Assembly (NCBI GenBank): GCA_945643635.1
Contig: CALZFC010000043.1
Span: 3,560,001-3,624,000 of the forward strand
DNA: 64,000 bases
Reading direction: 5' to 3'
Origin: Allodiplogaster sudhausi
Lineage: Eukaryota > Nematoda > Chromadorea > Rhabditida > Diplogasteridae
Shown: positions 11,447-20,595 of the stretch, piece after piece
Position numbering within the stretch: position 1 is the first letter of the stretch
Layout of the letters: the number at the start of each line of letters is the position of its first letter
The notes under the pieces: model-generated
Told to the model about the DNA's origin: nothing
The model's database searches: none
The model's input: only the letters and a program-made list of their open reading frames with translations
Translations under genes and position numbers: made by a program

Positions 11447-12006
11447 GGATAAGAACGAAGACTATTGTCAAGTGCAAGGTTTGCTGAACTAATTACGTCA
11501 ACAGCTCTAATTAAAAGCTTCATTGAAACTACTTCAACTTTAACATTATCTGCTTTTGCATTAACGTCATGAGACTCCAAGACAAAATTGTCAGCATTTT
11601 TATGAAAAGTAAATTGTAAATTCAAGTGTGGAACAAGTAGCCTATCGGTTGAAAAATGATCAATATGAACTGGCGCTATCACATCAATTTCTCCTGATTT
11701 TGCGGCAGATACACGTTTAGTATATCCTCCATTGGAAGCCGAATCGACATTGGCATTATCTTCAAAAAATCCTGCAGCTTGCAAAACACCATATTTGTTA
11801 TCAGTGCTGTGAGTTAAGAGGGTTTCAAGGTATGACTTGTATGCATTCTGACTACACTCAAATATCTGCTGATTATTCACTTCCAAATTTACTTGTGAAA
11901 AGAAAGTTGCACCTATATAATTTGTAAACGCATAATCAGCCACATCAGTTGTATCTGTACGAACAATACGCAGTTTCATTGCAATATAAGTTTTAGAACA
12001 TTGCAA
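11447..12006 (-). pseudogene. Major capsid protein fragment (inverted copy)
   Basis: Minus-strand duplicate of the N-proximal half of the major capsid protein at 18733-19999. It covers the region from the SRHYLQCSKTY segment to LRSYP, then runs into unrelated sequence at 11446. It differs from the forward copy at only a few residues (for example SQNAY versus SQYAY). Its 5' part was lost in the 758-bp deletion that joins it to the penton fragment. Not expected to make a functional capsid protein. Confidence 0.9.
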
Positions 12007-12710
12007 GTAGTGTCGAGAGTCGACAACGGTCTAGAAAAGGATAAATGCACATTTTCTCCATGATTAGCATTAATCGGAACAATTTTTAGTAAAGGAGATA
12101 GAGTGTTTGAAACAATCTGATTTTCAACAATACTTGCATAAATGAATAACATTTCCTTTGCAACATGAACACGATGCTTTCCAGGAACAACTGTTAGCCC
12201 ATCTTCTTTCAAAGTTTCATCTATGCCTAGTAAGTATGCTAGCTTTTTTGAAAATGTAATAGAATAAATTTTATCATCAGGCATATATTCACATCGTCCA
12301 GTGTGTGAATTAAAATTAAATAAGCCTTGAGAATATACGCCATACCTTGCTCTGTAAGAACTTTGTAAGACACCATTTACTTGAGTAACCAGAGCGCTTC
12401 CAGTGTTGTACGAATTCGTTGGCACAGTAATCGTTTCACCTACCATTTCCATACCCACTGTTAACTTCTGATAATTATCCAAATCCTTTGAATCAGTGGT
12501 AAAATACTTGACATATATATTGTTTTCATTAAAATTCTCACTCTCTCGTTTATCTGTGATTAGGTCGAAATTGTAGGGGAATATAACTTCAGTAAGAGCT
12601 ACCTCATATTCACAAGATAAATGAATCGGTGCTGGTAGTCGTACTTTAAAATTTCCAATCAAATCGTCATCATTCGTATTTGAAAGAAGTGTGATGTAAA
12701 AATCCTTCAT
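12003..12710 (-). pseudogene. Penton (minor capsid) protein, 3'-truncated inverted copy
   Basis: Starts at the same ATG as the forward copy (MKDFYITLLSNTN) and is almost identical for about 225 residues, with one visible change (NANHG versus NANHI). After SFSRP it passes directly into out-of-frame capsid sequence at the deletion joint. The last ~45 residues of the penton are therefore missing. Confidence 0.9.
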
Positions 12711-12928
12711 TGCTTTCTATTAATAGATGGCGCTGGCAATATATAACCAATGCTGGAAGACAACACCGCCACCCAAAGCTTCTCGTCATGACATTTAGTA
12801 AAAGTTAGGTTATATATAGATATAAGTACTACCATGTAAATCAGTAAAATTTGAGCAATATACACAATAAGGGAGCGAGAGCAGTTTATTTCACCAAGGT
12901 GCCAAGAGTTAGAGTTTTCGGACATCAT
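12707..12928 (-). CDS. Small membrane protein (inverted copy)
   Basis: Identical 73-residue duplicate of the protein at 17231-17452: one transmembrane helix near residues 21-43 and the C-terminal LSSSIGYILPAP motif typical of small Polinton proteins. Intact, but in a fragmentary arm. Confidence 0.7.
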   Translation of the reverse strand: MMSENSNSWHLGEINCSRSLIVYIAQILLIYMVVLISIYNLTFTKCHDEKLWVAVLSSSIGYILPAPSINRKQ

Positions 12929-13934
12929 TAGCTTTTATCCACGTAGGTTCAAGGTATCCTAGCCACTTTACATACAATTCTTTCTTTCCGTTCTTGTATC
13001 TTGTACGTAACACTTTTTCTATTTTATATTCCTGTGGATTGTATGCCACTAGTTCTGTTTCGTATACTATGGAATCCAATTCGTTACCATCAAAATCTTC
13101 GATTACATATGCTGGCGGGTCCTTAAATAGCAATTTCTTGATTTTAAATATTTCATGGGTAAAAGTGTTCTTATATCCTTTTCTGAATATTTGGTCCGTA
13201 ATTGACAGTCTTACAGATTCACCTATCTTACAGATATGTTTAGATTTTTTATCTGAATCCTTCCCATATAATAATTGCCATACATGCTCAGCATTATCCT
13301 TTGTCACATTTGAGGGGGCAATGTTGCCAATAGATTTGATTGGGTTGTCATTAATAGATGCAACAATGTCCTGTAGGGCATCTAACCATCTGTATGTATT
13401 ATGTTCAGAGAAATACCGATATAGCTTAGACTTAATTCTTCTAATACTGTTTTCGGCCAGTGCACATTTTACAGCATGATTTTTGGAACTCTATGATCAA
13501 TCTCGAATGTGGACAAGATAGTTCTAAATTTAGAGTTTAAAAATTCCTTTCCTGCATCAGTATACAAACGGAATGGAATGCGTTTATTTCTTTCTAAAAT
13601 ATTTCGATAAGCTTGAGCACATTGTTAAGCTGTTTTTAATTTTAACGGTTCAACCATAATGAAACGACTAAGAATATCAACGACAACTAAAATGTACTGA
13701 TAACCTAAATTATTTCTTTTCAAGTCCATCATTACAGCTAGATCAGCCTGATGATCACTATCTATCCAAGTACATTGTAATTTATTAGTCTTTAAATGAA
13801 GTTTACGAGGAAAGTGTGCCGTGTATGTATCATTGGTATGTAGAAATGCTTTAACTTGTTTCAAGGTTACGTTAAGACCAATCTTTCGAGCAGCCTTATA
13901 TAACCGAGAAACGCTACCGAAAGCACCAGGATTA
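12909..13934 (-). pseudogene. Integrase, broken inverted copy
   Basis: Minus-strand copy of the integrase lacking only its first ~12 codons. It carries the same in-frame TAA (near 13624) and the same frameshift in a short A-run (near 13482) as the forward copy, then an open C-terminal part with the chromodomain (12909-13307). In the C-terminal part only about three residues differ from the forward copy (for example DSDKKSKHIC versus DSDKISKHIY). Confidence 0.88.
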
Positions 13935-14022
13935 AGAACTTAGGCCCGGTTTATGACAAACGCCGACTTGTACAGGGAACTTATCAGTCGCTTCCTTACG
14001 GATTCTGCGAAGCCTAAGTTCT
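13935..14022. repeat. Short inverted repeat at the arm/spacer junction
   Basis: AGAACTTAGGC (13935-13945) and its exact reverse complement (14012-14022) flank 66 nt, starting precisely where the inverted duplication ends. It could be a relic of a terminal repeat or of the rearrangement. From 14023 to about 14530 I see no gene. Confidence 0.6.
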
Positions 14023-14533
14023 TTCTCTTTCTCAATTTCATGTTATTTGAGATTGTGTGCGAATAATGATCTAGATTTTGTTCGAATAATGTTGTGCCTC
14101 ACGTTTTGAATATATTCTGAAAGAGTCTCTCACTTAGAAAATTATTTGACTTTATTGGTGATGTTTTAAATGGTTTTTTAATACTGTTTCGCTCAATTTC
14201 ACATAATTCAAACTATGTTGTTTCTCTAGTTTGATTATACTCTGCAAAGTGTTTGTCATATAAAACATTACTGACGTTGTTCCTATCACTTGAATGTGTC
14301 TATGAATAAACTTATGCTACATTGATTCCTCTATCTCATTCTCATTTTGCAATTTCTCATCAAGAGCTAATCGATCCCTTTGAGATAACAATCTAACATG
14401 TGTAGAATGGAGACAGGAAGCATGACTCATTGGCTATCACATACGTCACGTGTTTGTCTGTCTCATCACTGTATTATATCAATTCAATAGATCTTCGTAG
14501 AAGTCTTTCTTCTTCCATCCGTTCGACAAACGA

Positions 14534-14540
14534 TATATAA
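14534..14540 (+). promoter_or_regulatory. TATA-like box upstream of the ATPase
   Basis: TATATAA about 30 nt before the first ATG of the ATPase, in otherwise non-coding AT-rich DNA. Plausible core promoter; position only. Confidence 0.35.
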
Positions 14541-14569
14541 GTGAGGGAACATTCACTAATTCACATACA

Positions 14570-15199
14570 ATGTTGCTGCATGCACAAACTAATCTGCTCA
14601 TTTGCGGGCCCTCAGGTGCTGGAAAGACCGAACTGTTAAGAAGAATCATTACAGATACAGACAAAGTGTATTATAATGCACCTAAATATGTTTATTTGTG
14701 TTATAATGAGTATCAGCCAGGTTATAATACATTTGCAAATGAGAGAAATGTGACAATGTGCGAAGGATTACCGTCATTGGATCATCTGAAAACGTTCAAG
14801 GAAAAGAAACCTTTACTAATTTTGAATGATTTAATGGTGCAAATAGATAAGTGGCCAGAGGCTGAAAAACTCTTCACAGTGTGCACGCATCACTTTGGTT
14901 TGACTACAATCGCTGTAGTTCATAGTTTATTCTATAGTAAGATTATACGCAATTTGCGTATAAATAGCAGTTACTTAATCATTTTCAAGAATAATTCAGA
15001 TTTGTTATCCATTCGCTCTCTCGCTCAGCAATTAAGACCTACTGAACAAAAGTTTTTCATTCAGTCATTCGAAGACGCTACGTTAGAGCCGCATACATAT
15101 TTACTCATAGATCTTCACAAGAGTACACAGACAAAATTTCAACTGAGAACAAGTATCTTTCCTTTATCTGAACGTGTGTATTGTTACATTCCAAAATGA
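14570..15199 (+). CDS. Polinton packaging ATPase (FtsK/HerA-type, A32-like)
   Basis: 209 residues. The Walker A motif GPSGAGKT lies at residues 13-20 and a Walker B-like strand (KPLLILNDLM) at about residues 82-91. In Polintons and related viruses this ATPase pumps genomic DNA into the capsid. Length (about 200-230 residues) and the N-terminal position of the P-loop fit the family. The ORF is intact. Its TGA overlaps the next gene's ATG (ATGA at 15196-15199), suggesting coupled expression. Assignment rests on motif and context. Confidence 0.85.
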   Translation: MLLHAQTNLLICGPSGAGKTELLRRIITDTDKVYYNAPKYVYLCYNEYQPGYNTFANERNVTMCEGLPSLDHLKTFKEKKPLLILNDLMVQIDKWPEAEKLFTVCTHHFGLTTIAVVHSLFYSKIIRNLRINSSYLIIFKNNSDLLSIRSLAQQLRPTEQKFFIQSFEDATLEPHTYLLIDLHKSTQTKFQLRTSIFPLSERVYCYIPK

Positions 15200-15528
15200 G
15201 GAGTGCAAAGTGGAATCATGAAGCCATGAAAAAGATTGAATGCCTTCTTATATCCGATGATTTCAGTAAATGCATACAGGAATTGGATGCAAATTCAGTT
15301 ATTTGTTTAATCGAAGCTATATGCAATATTTTGTATGGTAACGTAAAAATCAATAAAAATTCAAAGAAATCGTTGAATAAATATGCTAAAGAAATGAGAA
15401 AATTATCATACATTCGTAATATAAGAGAAGCAAAACATGCACTGGTTCAGACTGGCTCAGGTTTCCTCATTCCTCTCTTACCCATAATAGCTAGTGTTAC
15501 AGCTCAGCTCCTTGCAAATGTCATTTAA
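15196..15528 (+). CDS. pX-like small protein with hydrophobic C-terminus
   Basis: Start chosen at 15196, overlapping the ATPase stop. About 110 residues: a Lys-rich helical N-terminal part, then a Gly turn and a hydrophobic tail (TGSGFLIPLLPIIASVTAQL). Polintons and adintoviruses regularly carry such a small protein, compared with adenovirus pX or other core or membrane-active peptides. Role inferred as virion core or membrane interaction. Intact. Confidence 0.6.
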   Translation: MRSAKWNHEAMKKIECLLISDDFSKCIQELDANSVICLIEAICNILYGNVKINKNSKKSLNKYAKEMRKLSYIRNIREAKHALVQTGSGFLIPLLPIIASVTAQLLANVI

Positions 15529-15532
15529 AAAG

Positions 15533-16202
15533 ATGGTTCTTATTCCTGAAGATCAGTTGTCAACACCTAGAGTTAAAACATTTTTAGAAAATTTAGAGGA
15601 GGAAATTAAACAAGTGTTAACTTCTAACTCTCTCTCCAGATGACGAGCGCATGAAGAAATATAATTCGGTATTGCAGAGGCTCATGCAAAAGATTCATAA
15701 CACACCTCAATTTGAAGGCGAAAGCGCCTGGCAGGATAATTTTTCTGAGTCTGCAACTTATGTAGATACAGCCATTCCTATAAAACAATCACCTGTTAAG
15801 AGTCAAGCACCTACTTCAAGCACAATGCCAGCAACTCCGACACATCCCTCCACACCATTAACTGTTGCACCTCCCTCTGTTCCTGTTGTTCCCACAATTG
15901 ATCATATAAATGCAAAAGTAACGGAAAATGCAAAACCGCTAATTTTACATCTCCAGAAATATCCTAATCATTTTAAAGTGAATGGTGATGATATAATAAT
16001 AAAGGGCATAACTTACAAAGTTAGTAAAATTTTAAAGGATTTATCAAACCCTTGGCGTAGTAAATCAGATCCACCTGATGGTGCTCAAGAATTTGCTGAC
16101 CTGTTAAAAGAGACAAAATTTGATACAAATTTAATCGGTAATCCTACACGTAGAAATCAGCTTGCTTCTGGACAATTTATTGTAAAGAAATGGAATCTTT
16201 AG
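15533..16202 (+). pseudogene. Conserved Polinton protein, frameshifted
   Basis: Two ORFs that appear to be one gene: 15533-15643 (starts MVLIPEDQ, ends SLSR) and a second frame open from about 15639 to 16202. The second frame is already open, and matches the expected context, upstream of its first ATG at 15651. The break falls in or beside a short CT run (ctctctcc, 15629-15637), consistent with one gained or lost base. The C-terminal half (PLILHLQKYPNHFKVNG and FDTNLIGNPTRRNQL) resembles a protein found in most animal Polintons between the pX-like gene and the integrase. The middle is Pro/Thr-rich. Function unknown; probably structural or virion associated. Confidence 0.65.
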
Positions 16203-17250
16203 CTGAAATATACAGAGATATACATAATCCTGGTGCTTTCGGTAGCGTTTCTCGGTTATATAAGGCTGCTCGAAAGATTGGTCTTAACGTAACCTTGAAA
16301 CAAGTTAAAGCATTTCTACACACCAATGATACATACACGGCACACTTTCCTCGTAAACTTCATTTAAAGACTAATAAATTACAATGTACTTGGATAGATA
16401 GTGATCATCAGGCTGATCTAGCTGTAATGATGGACTTGAAAAGAAATAATTTAGGTTATCAGTACATTTTAGTTGTCGTTGATATTCTTAGTCGTTTCAT
16501 TATGGTTGAACCGTTAAAATTAAAAACAGCTTAACAATGTGCTCAAGCTTATCGAAATATTTTAGAAAGAAATAAACGCATTCCATTCCGTTTGTATACT
16601 GATGCAGGAAAGGAATTTTTAAACTCTAAATTTAGAACTATCTTGTCCACATTCGAGATTGATCATAGAGTTCCAAAAATCATGCTGTAAAATGTGCACT
16701 GGCCGAAAACAGTATTAGAAGAATTAAGTCTACGCTATATCGGTATTTCTCTGAACATAATACATACAGATGGTTAGATGTCCTACAGGACATTGTTGCA
16801 TCTATTAATGACAACCCAATCAAATCTATTGGCAACATTGCCCCCTCAAATGTGACAAAGGATAATGCTGAGCATGTATGGCAATTATTATATGGGAAGG
16901 ATTCAGATAAAATATCTAAACATATCTATAAGATGGGTGAATCTGTTAGACTGTCAATTACGGACCAAATATTCAGAAAAGGATATAAGAACACTTTTAC
17001 CCATGAAATATTTAAAATCAAGAAATTGCTATTTAAGGACCCGCCAGCATATGTAATCGAAGATTTTGATGGTAACGAATTGGATTCCATAGTATACGAA
17101 ACAGAACTAGTGGCATACAATCCACAGGAATATAAAATAGAAAAAGTGTTACGTACAAGATACAAGAACGGAAAGAAAGAATTGTATGTAAAGTGGCTAG
17201 GATACCTTGAACCTACGTGGATAAAAGCTAATGATGTCCGAAAACTCTAA
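16190..17250 (+). pseudogene. Retroviral-type (DDE) integrase with chromodomain, broken
   Basis: One integrase split over three reading segments. 16190-16534 has the N-terminal part and the first catalytic Asp region (WIDSDHQADLAVM, then ILVVVDILSRF) and ends at an in-frame TAA (16532-16534). The same frame continues with RLYTDAGKEF, holding the second Asp. A one-base slip in the run ccaaaaatc (16672-16680) moves to the frame of CALAENSIRRIKS, which has the Glu. That frame runs to 17250 through a C-terminal barrel and a chromodomain (ELYVKWLGYLEPTWI). Polinton integrases insert the element and make 6-bp duplications. As assembled it is inactive. Overlaps the upstream gene's end and the next gene's start. 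Confidence 0.85.
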
Positions 17251-17452
17251 CTCTTGGCACCTTGGTGAAATAAACTGCTCTCGCTCCCTTATTGTGTATA
17301 TTGCTCAAATTTTACTGATTTACATGGTAGTACTTATATCTATATATAACCTAACTTTTACTAAATGTCATGACGAGAAGCTTTGGGTGGCGGTGTTGTC
17401 TTCCAGCATTGGTTATATATTGCCAGCGCCATCTATTAATAGAAAGCAATGA
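17231..17452 (+). CDS. Small single-pass membrane protein (Polinton)
   Basis: 73 residues starting at tandem ATGs that overlap the integrase C-terminus in another frame. It has a transmembrane helix at about residues 21-43 (IVYIAQILLIYMVVLISIYN) and a conserved-looking C-terminal LWVAVLSSSIGYILPAP. Similar tiny proteins ending in GYILPSP-like motifs lie between the integrase and penton genes in other animal Polintons. Role unknown, possibly membrane or envelope associated. Intact in both arms. Confidence 0.65.
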   Translation: MMSENSNSWHLGEINCSRSLIVYIAQILLIYMVVLISIYNLTFTKCHDEKLWVAVLSSSIGYILPAPSINRKQ

Positions 17453-18261
17453 AGGATTTTTACATCACACTTCTTTCAAATACGAATGATGACGATTTGA
17501 TTGGAAATTTTAAAGTACGACTACCAGCACCGATTCATTTATCTTGTGAATATGAGGTAGCTCTTACTGAAGTTATATTCCCCTACAATTTCGACCTAAT
17601 CACAGATAAACGAGAGAGTGAGAATTTTAATGAAAACAATATATATGTCAAGTATTTTACCACTGATTCAAAGGATTTGGATAATTATCAGAAGTTAACA
17701 GTGGGTATGGAAATGGTAGGTGAAACGATTACTGTGCCAACGAATTCGTACAACACTGGAAGCGCTCTGGTTACTCAAGTAAATGGTGTCTTACAAAGTT
17801 CTTACAGAGCAAGGTATGGCGTATATTCTCAAGGCTTATTTAATTTTAATTCACACACTGGACGATGTGAATATATGCCTGATGATAAAATTTATTCTAT
17901 TACATTTTCAAAAAAGCTAGCATACTTACTAGGCATAGATGAAACTTTGAAAGAAGATGGGCTAACAGTTGTTCCTGGAAAGCATCGTGTTCATGTTGCA
18001 AAGGAAATGTTATTCATTTATGCAAGTATTGTTGAAAATCAGATTGTTTCAAACACTCTATCTCCTTTACTAAAAATTGTTCCGATTAATGCTAATCATA
18101 TAGAAAATGTGCATTTATCCTTTTCTAGACCTCAGTACATAAATGTAAAGTCTAAAGATTTCGAAAGTATTCATGTCCATATAAAAACAAGTGAAGACGA
18201 CATCGTATCATTTCATACTGGATATTCCTGCATAATATTACATTTCCGTCCAAAGATTTAA
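17449..18261 (+). CDS. Penton (minor capsid) protein
   Basis: 270 residues, intact. The N-terminus MKDFYITLLSNTNDDDLIG followed by FKVRLPAPIHL and the ALTEVIFPY segment is the typical start of Polinton single-jelly-roll minor capsid proteins, which form the vertices of the icosahedral particle. Its ATG overlaps the previous stop by 4 nt (ATGA), and its stop overlaps the next ATG (TAATG), so the block is tightly packed like an operon-style transcript. The full-length forward copy contrasts with the truncated inverted copy. Confidence 0.88.
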   Translation: MKDFYITLLSNTNDDDLIGNFKVRLPAPIHLSCEYEVALTEVIFPYNFDLITDKRESENFNENNIYVKYFTTDSKDLDNYQKLTVGMEMVGETITVPTNSYNTGSALVTQVNGVLQSSYRARYGVYSQGLFNFNSHTGRCEYMPDDKIYSITFSKKLAYLLGIDETLKEDGLTVVPGKHRVHVAKEMLFIYASIVENQIVSNTLSPLLKIVPINANHIENVHLSFSRPQYINVKSKDFESIHVHIKTSEDDIVSFHTGYSCIILHFRPKI

Positions 18262-18732
18262 TGCACATACATTTTGATCCTAATAGTTCAATTGATTGGT
18301 CAGATGTGTTCCTTGAGCAAGCGCGTCAAAGCGGTTCTGGCTTTCGTGGTTTTCCTTACCAGCGTGGCAGTTCTGGCATTGGTGGATTACTCTCAAAACT
18401 ATTCACGGCCATTTTGCCAATTGCGAAACGCGTCGGAAGAAGTGTCGCTACTGAAGCACTTACGGCTGGCGAGCAAATAGTTGACGATATTAACCGTGGA
18501 CGTAATTTTAAAGATTCGATAAAGGAACATGGTGGAAATGCTTACAAAAGCTTGGCAGTACGTGGAAAAGCTCGACTTCAAGATGGAAGTGGTAGAAAAC
18601 GAAAAAAAAGAAGAGAAAAGTGTCTAAAAAGAAACAAATAGTTAAGCGACGTAAACGTAAACCTGTTAGAAAGTATAAAAGACTTGTTAAGATTAAAAAA
18701 TCTTCATTTCCTCGAGACATTTTTTCTAAATA
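18261..18732 (+). pseudogene. pVI-like basic virion protein, frameshifted C-terminus
   Basis: Starts at 18261 with MHIHFDPNSSIDWSDVFLEQ. A Gly-rich segment (GSGFRGFPYQRGSSGIGG) follows that could hold protease cleavage sites, then an amphipathic helix region like the adenovirus pVI membrane-lytic peptide, then a Lys/Arg-rich tail. The direct frame stops at 18641, but just after the A8 run (18601-18610) another frame is open with a strongly basic tail ending FPRDIFSK at 18732, directly before the next gene. I read this as a single-base slip in the homopolymer. Polinton pVI-like proteins end in just this kind of basic tail. Confidence 0.65.
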
Positions 18733-19999
18733 ATGGGTAAACTTTTGGATGCAAAGTCACCACCTGCTATTTGTAGCGAATTGGCTCTCTTTGAAGTACC
18801 GGCTACTCAAGTTGTTCACAGATTCAGCTCGGTGGCTCTCCATTCCAACAAGTACAACTGTTAATAATAGCGGACCTTATTTGTTTAATGTTGTCGACTC
18901 TCGACACTACTTGCAATGTTCTAAAACTTATATTGCAATGAAACTGCGTATTGTTCGTACAGATACAACTGATGTGGCTGATTATGCGTTTACAAATTAT
19001 ATAGGTGCAACTTTCTTTTCACAAGTAAATTTGGAAGTGAATAATCAGCAGATATTTGAGTGTAGTCAGTATGCATACAAGTCATACCTTGAAACCCTCT
19101 TAACTCACAGCACTGATAACAAATATGGTGTTTTGCAAGCTGCAGGATTTTTTGAAGATAATGCCAATGTCGATTCGGCTTCCAATGGAGGATATACTAA
19201 ACGTGTATCTACCGCAAAATCAGGGGAAATTGATGTGATAGCGCCAGTTCATATTGATCATTTTTCAACCGATAGGCTACTTGTTCCACACTTGAATTTA
19301 CAATTTACTTTTCATAAAAATGCTGACAATTTTGTCTTGGAGTCTCATGACGTTAATGCAAAAGCAGATAATGTTAAAGTTGAAGTAGTTTCAATGAAGC
19401 TTTTAATTAGAGCTGTTGACGTAATTAGTTCAGCAAACCTTGCACTTGAAAATAGTCTTCGTTCTTATCCCGCACGTTACCCTTATAAGCGTACTCGTGT
19501 GAGAGTTGTTGCAGTACCTGGTGGTAGATATGACCTTCCATATTCTACTATTTTCACAGATATTATTCCTAGAAGGCTAATTATTGGACTTGTTGGAACT
19601 AAAGTTTATGAGGGTACTTTGAACTACTCCCCATTTAATTTCGGTCATAATAATGTTACTGAAGTTTCGATTGATGCGGGTGGCGTCACTTTCCCTGGAC
19701 AACCTGTAAAAACTAATTTTAAGAATGGAGCCTCTGCAGAGTCTTTCCTCATGTTCTATGAGAACATTGGTGCAATAAGTGAGAATAGAGATCTTCCAAT
19801 AACTTATGAACAGTATGGTAAAAGTTTTACACTATTTGCCTTTAATCTATCACCATCTGATTATAATAATGATTTTGAAATTATACGTAGTGGTACTACT
19901 CAAATTGCAATGAGATTTTCTGAAAAGACCCCCGATAACGGGATGCAACTTGTCATTTATGCTGAATACGACGGCATGTATCAGGTTATTGATTTTTGA
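18733..19999 (+). pseudogene. Major capsid protein (double jelly-roll), frameshift near the N-terminus
   Basis: The likely start is ATG 18733 (MGKLLDAKSPPAICSELALF). That frame leaves the gene near 18815-18822, and a +1 frame continues (DSARWLSIPTSTTVN...) without interruption to TGA at 19999, about 395 residues. The large open part has the Polinton hexon-like layout: YIGATFFSQVNLEVNNQQIF, a YKSYLETLLT helix, the VDVISSANLAL region and a C-terminal VIYAEYDG strand. This protein builds the capsid facets. The frameshift may be real decay or an assembly slip. It lies in the region absent from the inverted arm, so it cannot be checked against it. Confidence 0.85.
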
Positions 20000-20007
20000 C
20001 GCGTTGA

Positions 20008-20181
20008 ATGCCTACTCCATTTTACACTCTGTATCGTTTGTGTCTGCCACGTGTTAACTTTTTATTAGGGCCCTTTCCAGATCGACGCGTATCGAAACGT
20101 GTTCTCAGACGCACAGTGAAGAATGTCACGTTTCGTGAGCTTCCGTACATTCTGCGAGATCCGACTCGACATCGACTTTAG
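20008..20181 (+). CDS. Small basic ORF after the capsid gene
   Basis: 57 codons starting 8 nt after the capsid stop (MPTPFYTLYRLCLPRVNFLL, then Arg-rich). It overlaps the start of the PAZ-encoding region in a different frame. It could be a genuine small basic virion protein, or a chance frame through an inserted PAZ fragment. No family recognised. Confidence 0.25.
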   Translation: MPTPFYTLYRLCLPRVNFLLGPFPDRRVSKRVLRRTVKNVTFRELPYILRDPTRHRL

Positions 20182-20546
20182 CGTACCCCTTTGTGAACGT
20201 GAGATCGAACAGATCAACGAGGAACTCTGCCGTCGTCGTGTTCGCACCTGCCACTTGTCCCACGACTTTGATCTGAGCCACCCGAAAATGCTTCCAAAGG
20301 CCAACTCTTTCAAGAGGATCACGGTAGGCATGGAGGTGCGTAGCCGTCAGAACTCTCTCGGAAATCGGCCGGTTACCCTTACTGTGAAGGTTCGTTTTTA
20401 TCATTTCTTTCTACTATAAAATACCTTATATGCAGGACTATTATTACGCCAAACATGGCGTCAACATTCTGATTCCCAACGCTCCGATCGTCTGCGAACA
20501 TGGCGGAAATGTCTACCCGATCGACGTGCTCGAGATTGCCTACTAA
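20123..20546 (+). CDS. Stand-alone PAZ-domain protein (Argonaute-derived) inside the Polinton
   Basis: Two exons, 20123-20389 and 20436-20546, with a 46-nt GT-AG intron and preserved phase, giving about 125 residues. The second half matches the PAZ fold of Argonautes: VTLTVKDYYYAKHGVNILIP crosses the splice junction, then NAPIVCEHGG and VYPIDVLEIA, the usual end of PAZ. The first half (EREIEQINEELCRRRVRTCHL) resembles the region leading into PAZ. The ORF ends right after the domain; no MID or PIWI follows. The frame is open before the ATG back to a TGA at 20117. PAZ binds the 3' end of small RNAs. Codon use is GC-rich and host-like, in contrast with the AT-rich capsid and protease genes on either side, so it was probably acquired. 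A decayed host insertion is the alternative. Confidence 0.65.
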
Positions 20547-20595
20547 ATGTATTTAAGGGATGTATATTATTGTTTGTTATTATGTACTGATAAAT

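Larger units (their letters stand above)
11447..13934 (-). repeat. Inverted duplicate arm (integrase to capsid)
   Basis: Reverse complement of 16225-19470, lacking one internal block. The deletion corresponds to 18132-18889 (758 bp). Arm lengths (2488 versus 3246) differ by exactly 758, so there is no other net length change. Only a handful of substitutions are visible in the encoded proteins, so the duplication is recent. Confidence 0.92.

Noticed and set aside
12994..13479. 161-codon plus-strand ORF
   Set aside because: Antisense of the inverted integrase/chromodomain copy.
20065..20404. Two minus-strand ORFs of 88-92 codons
   Set aside because: They are antisense shadows of the PAZ exon; the plus strand has splice sites and a domain match.
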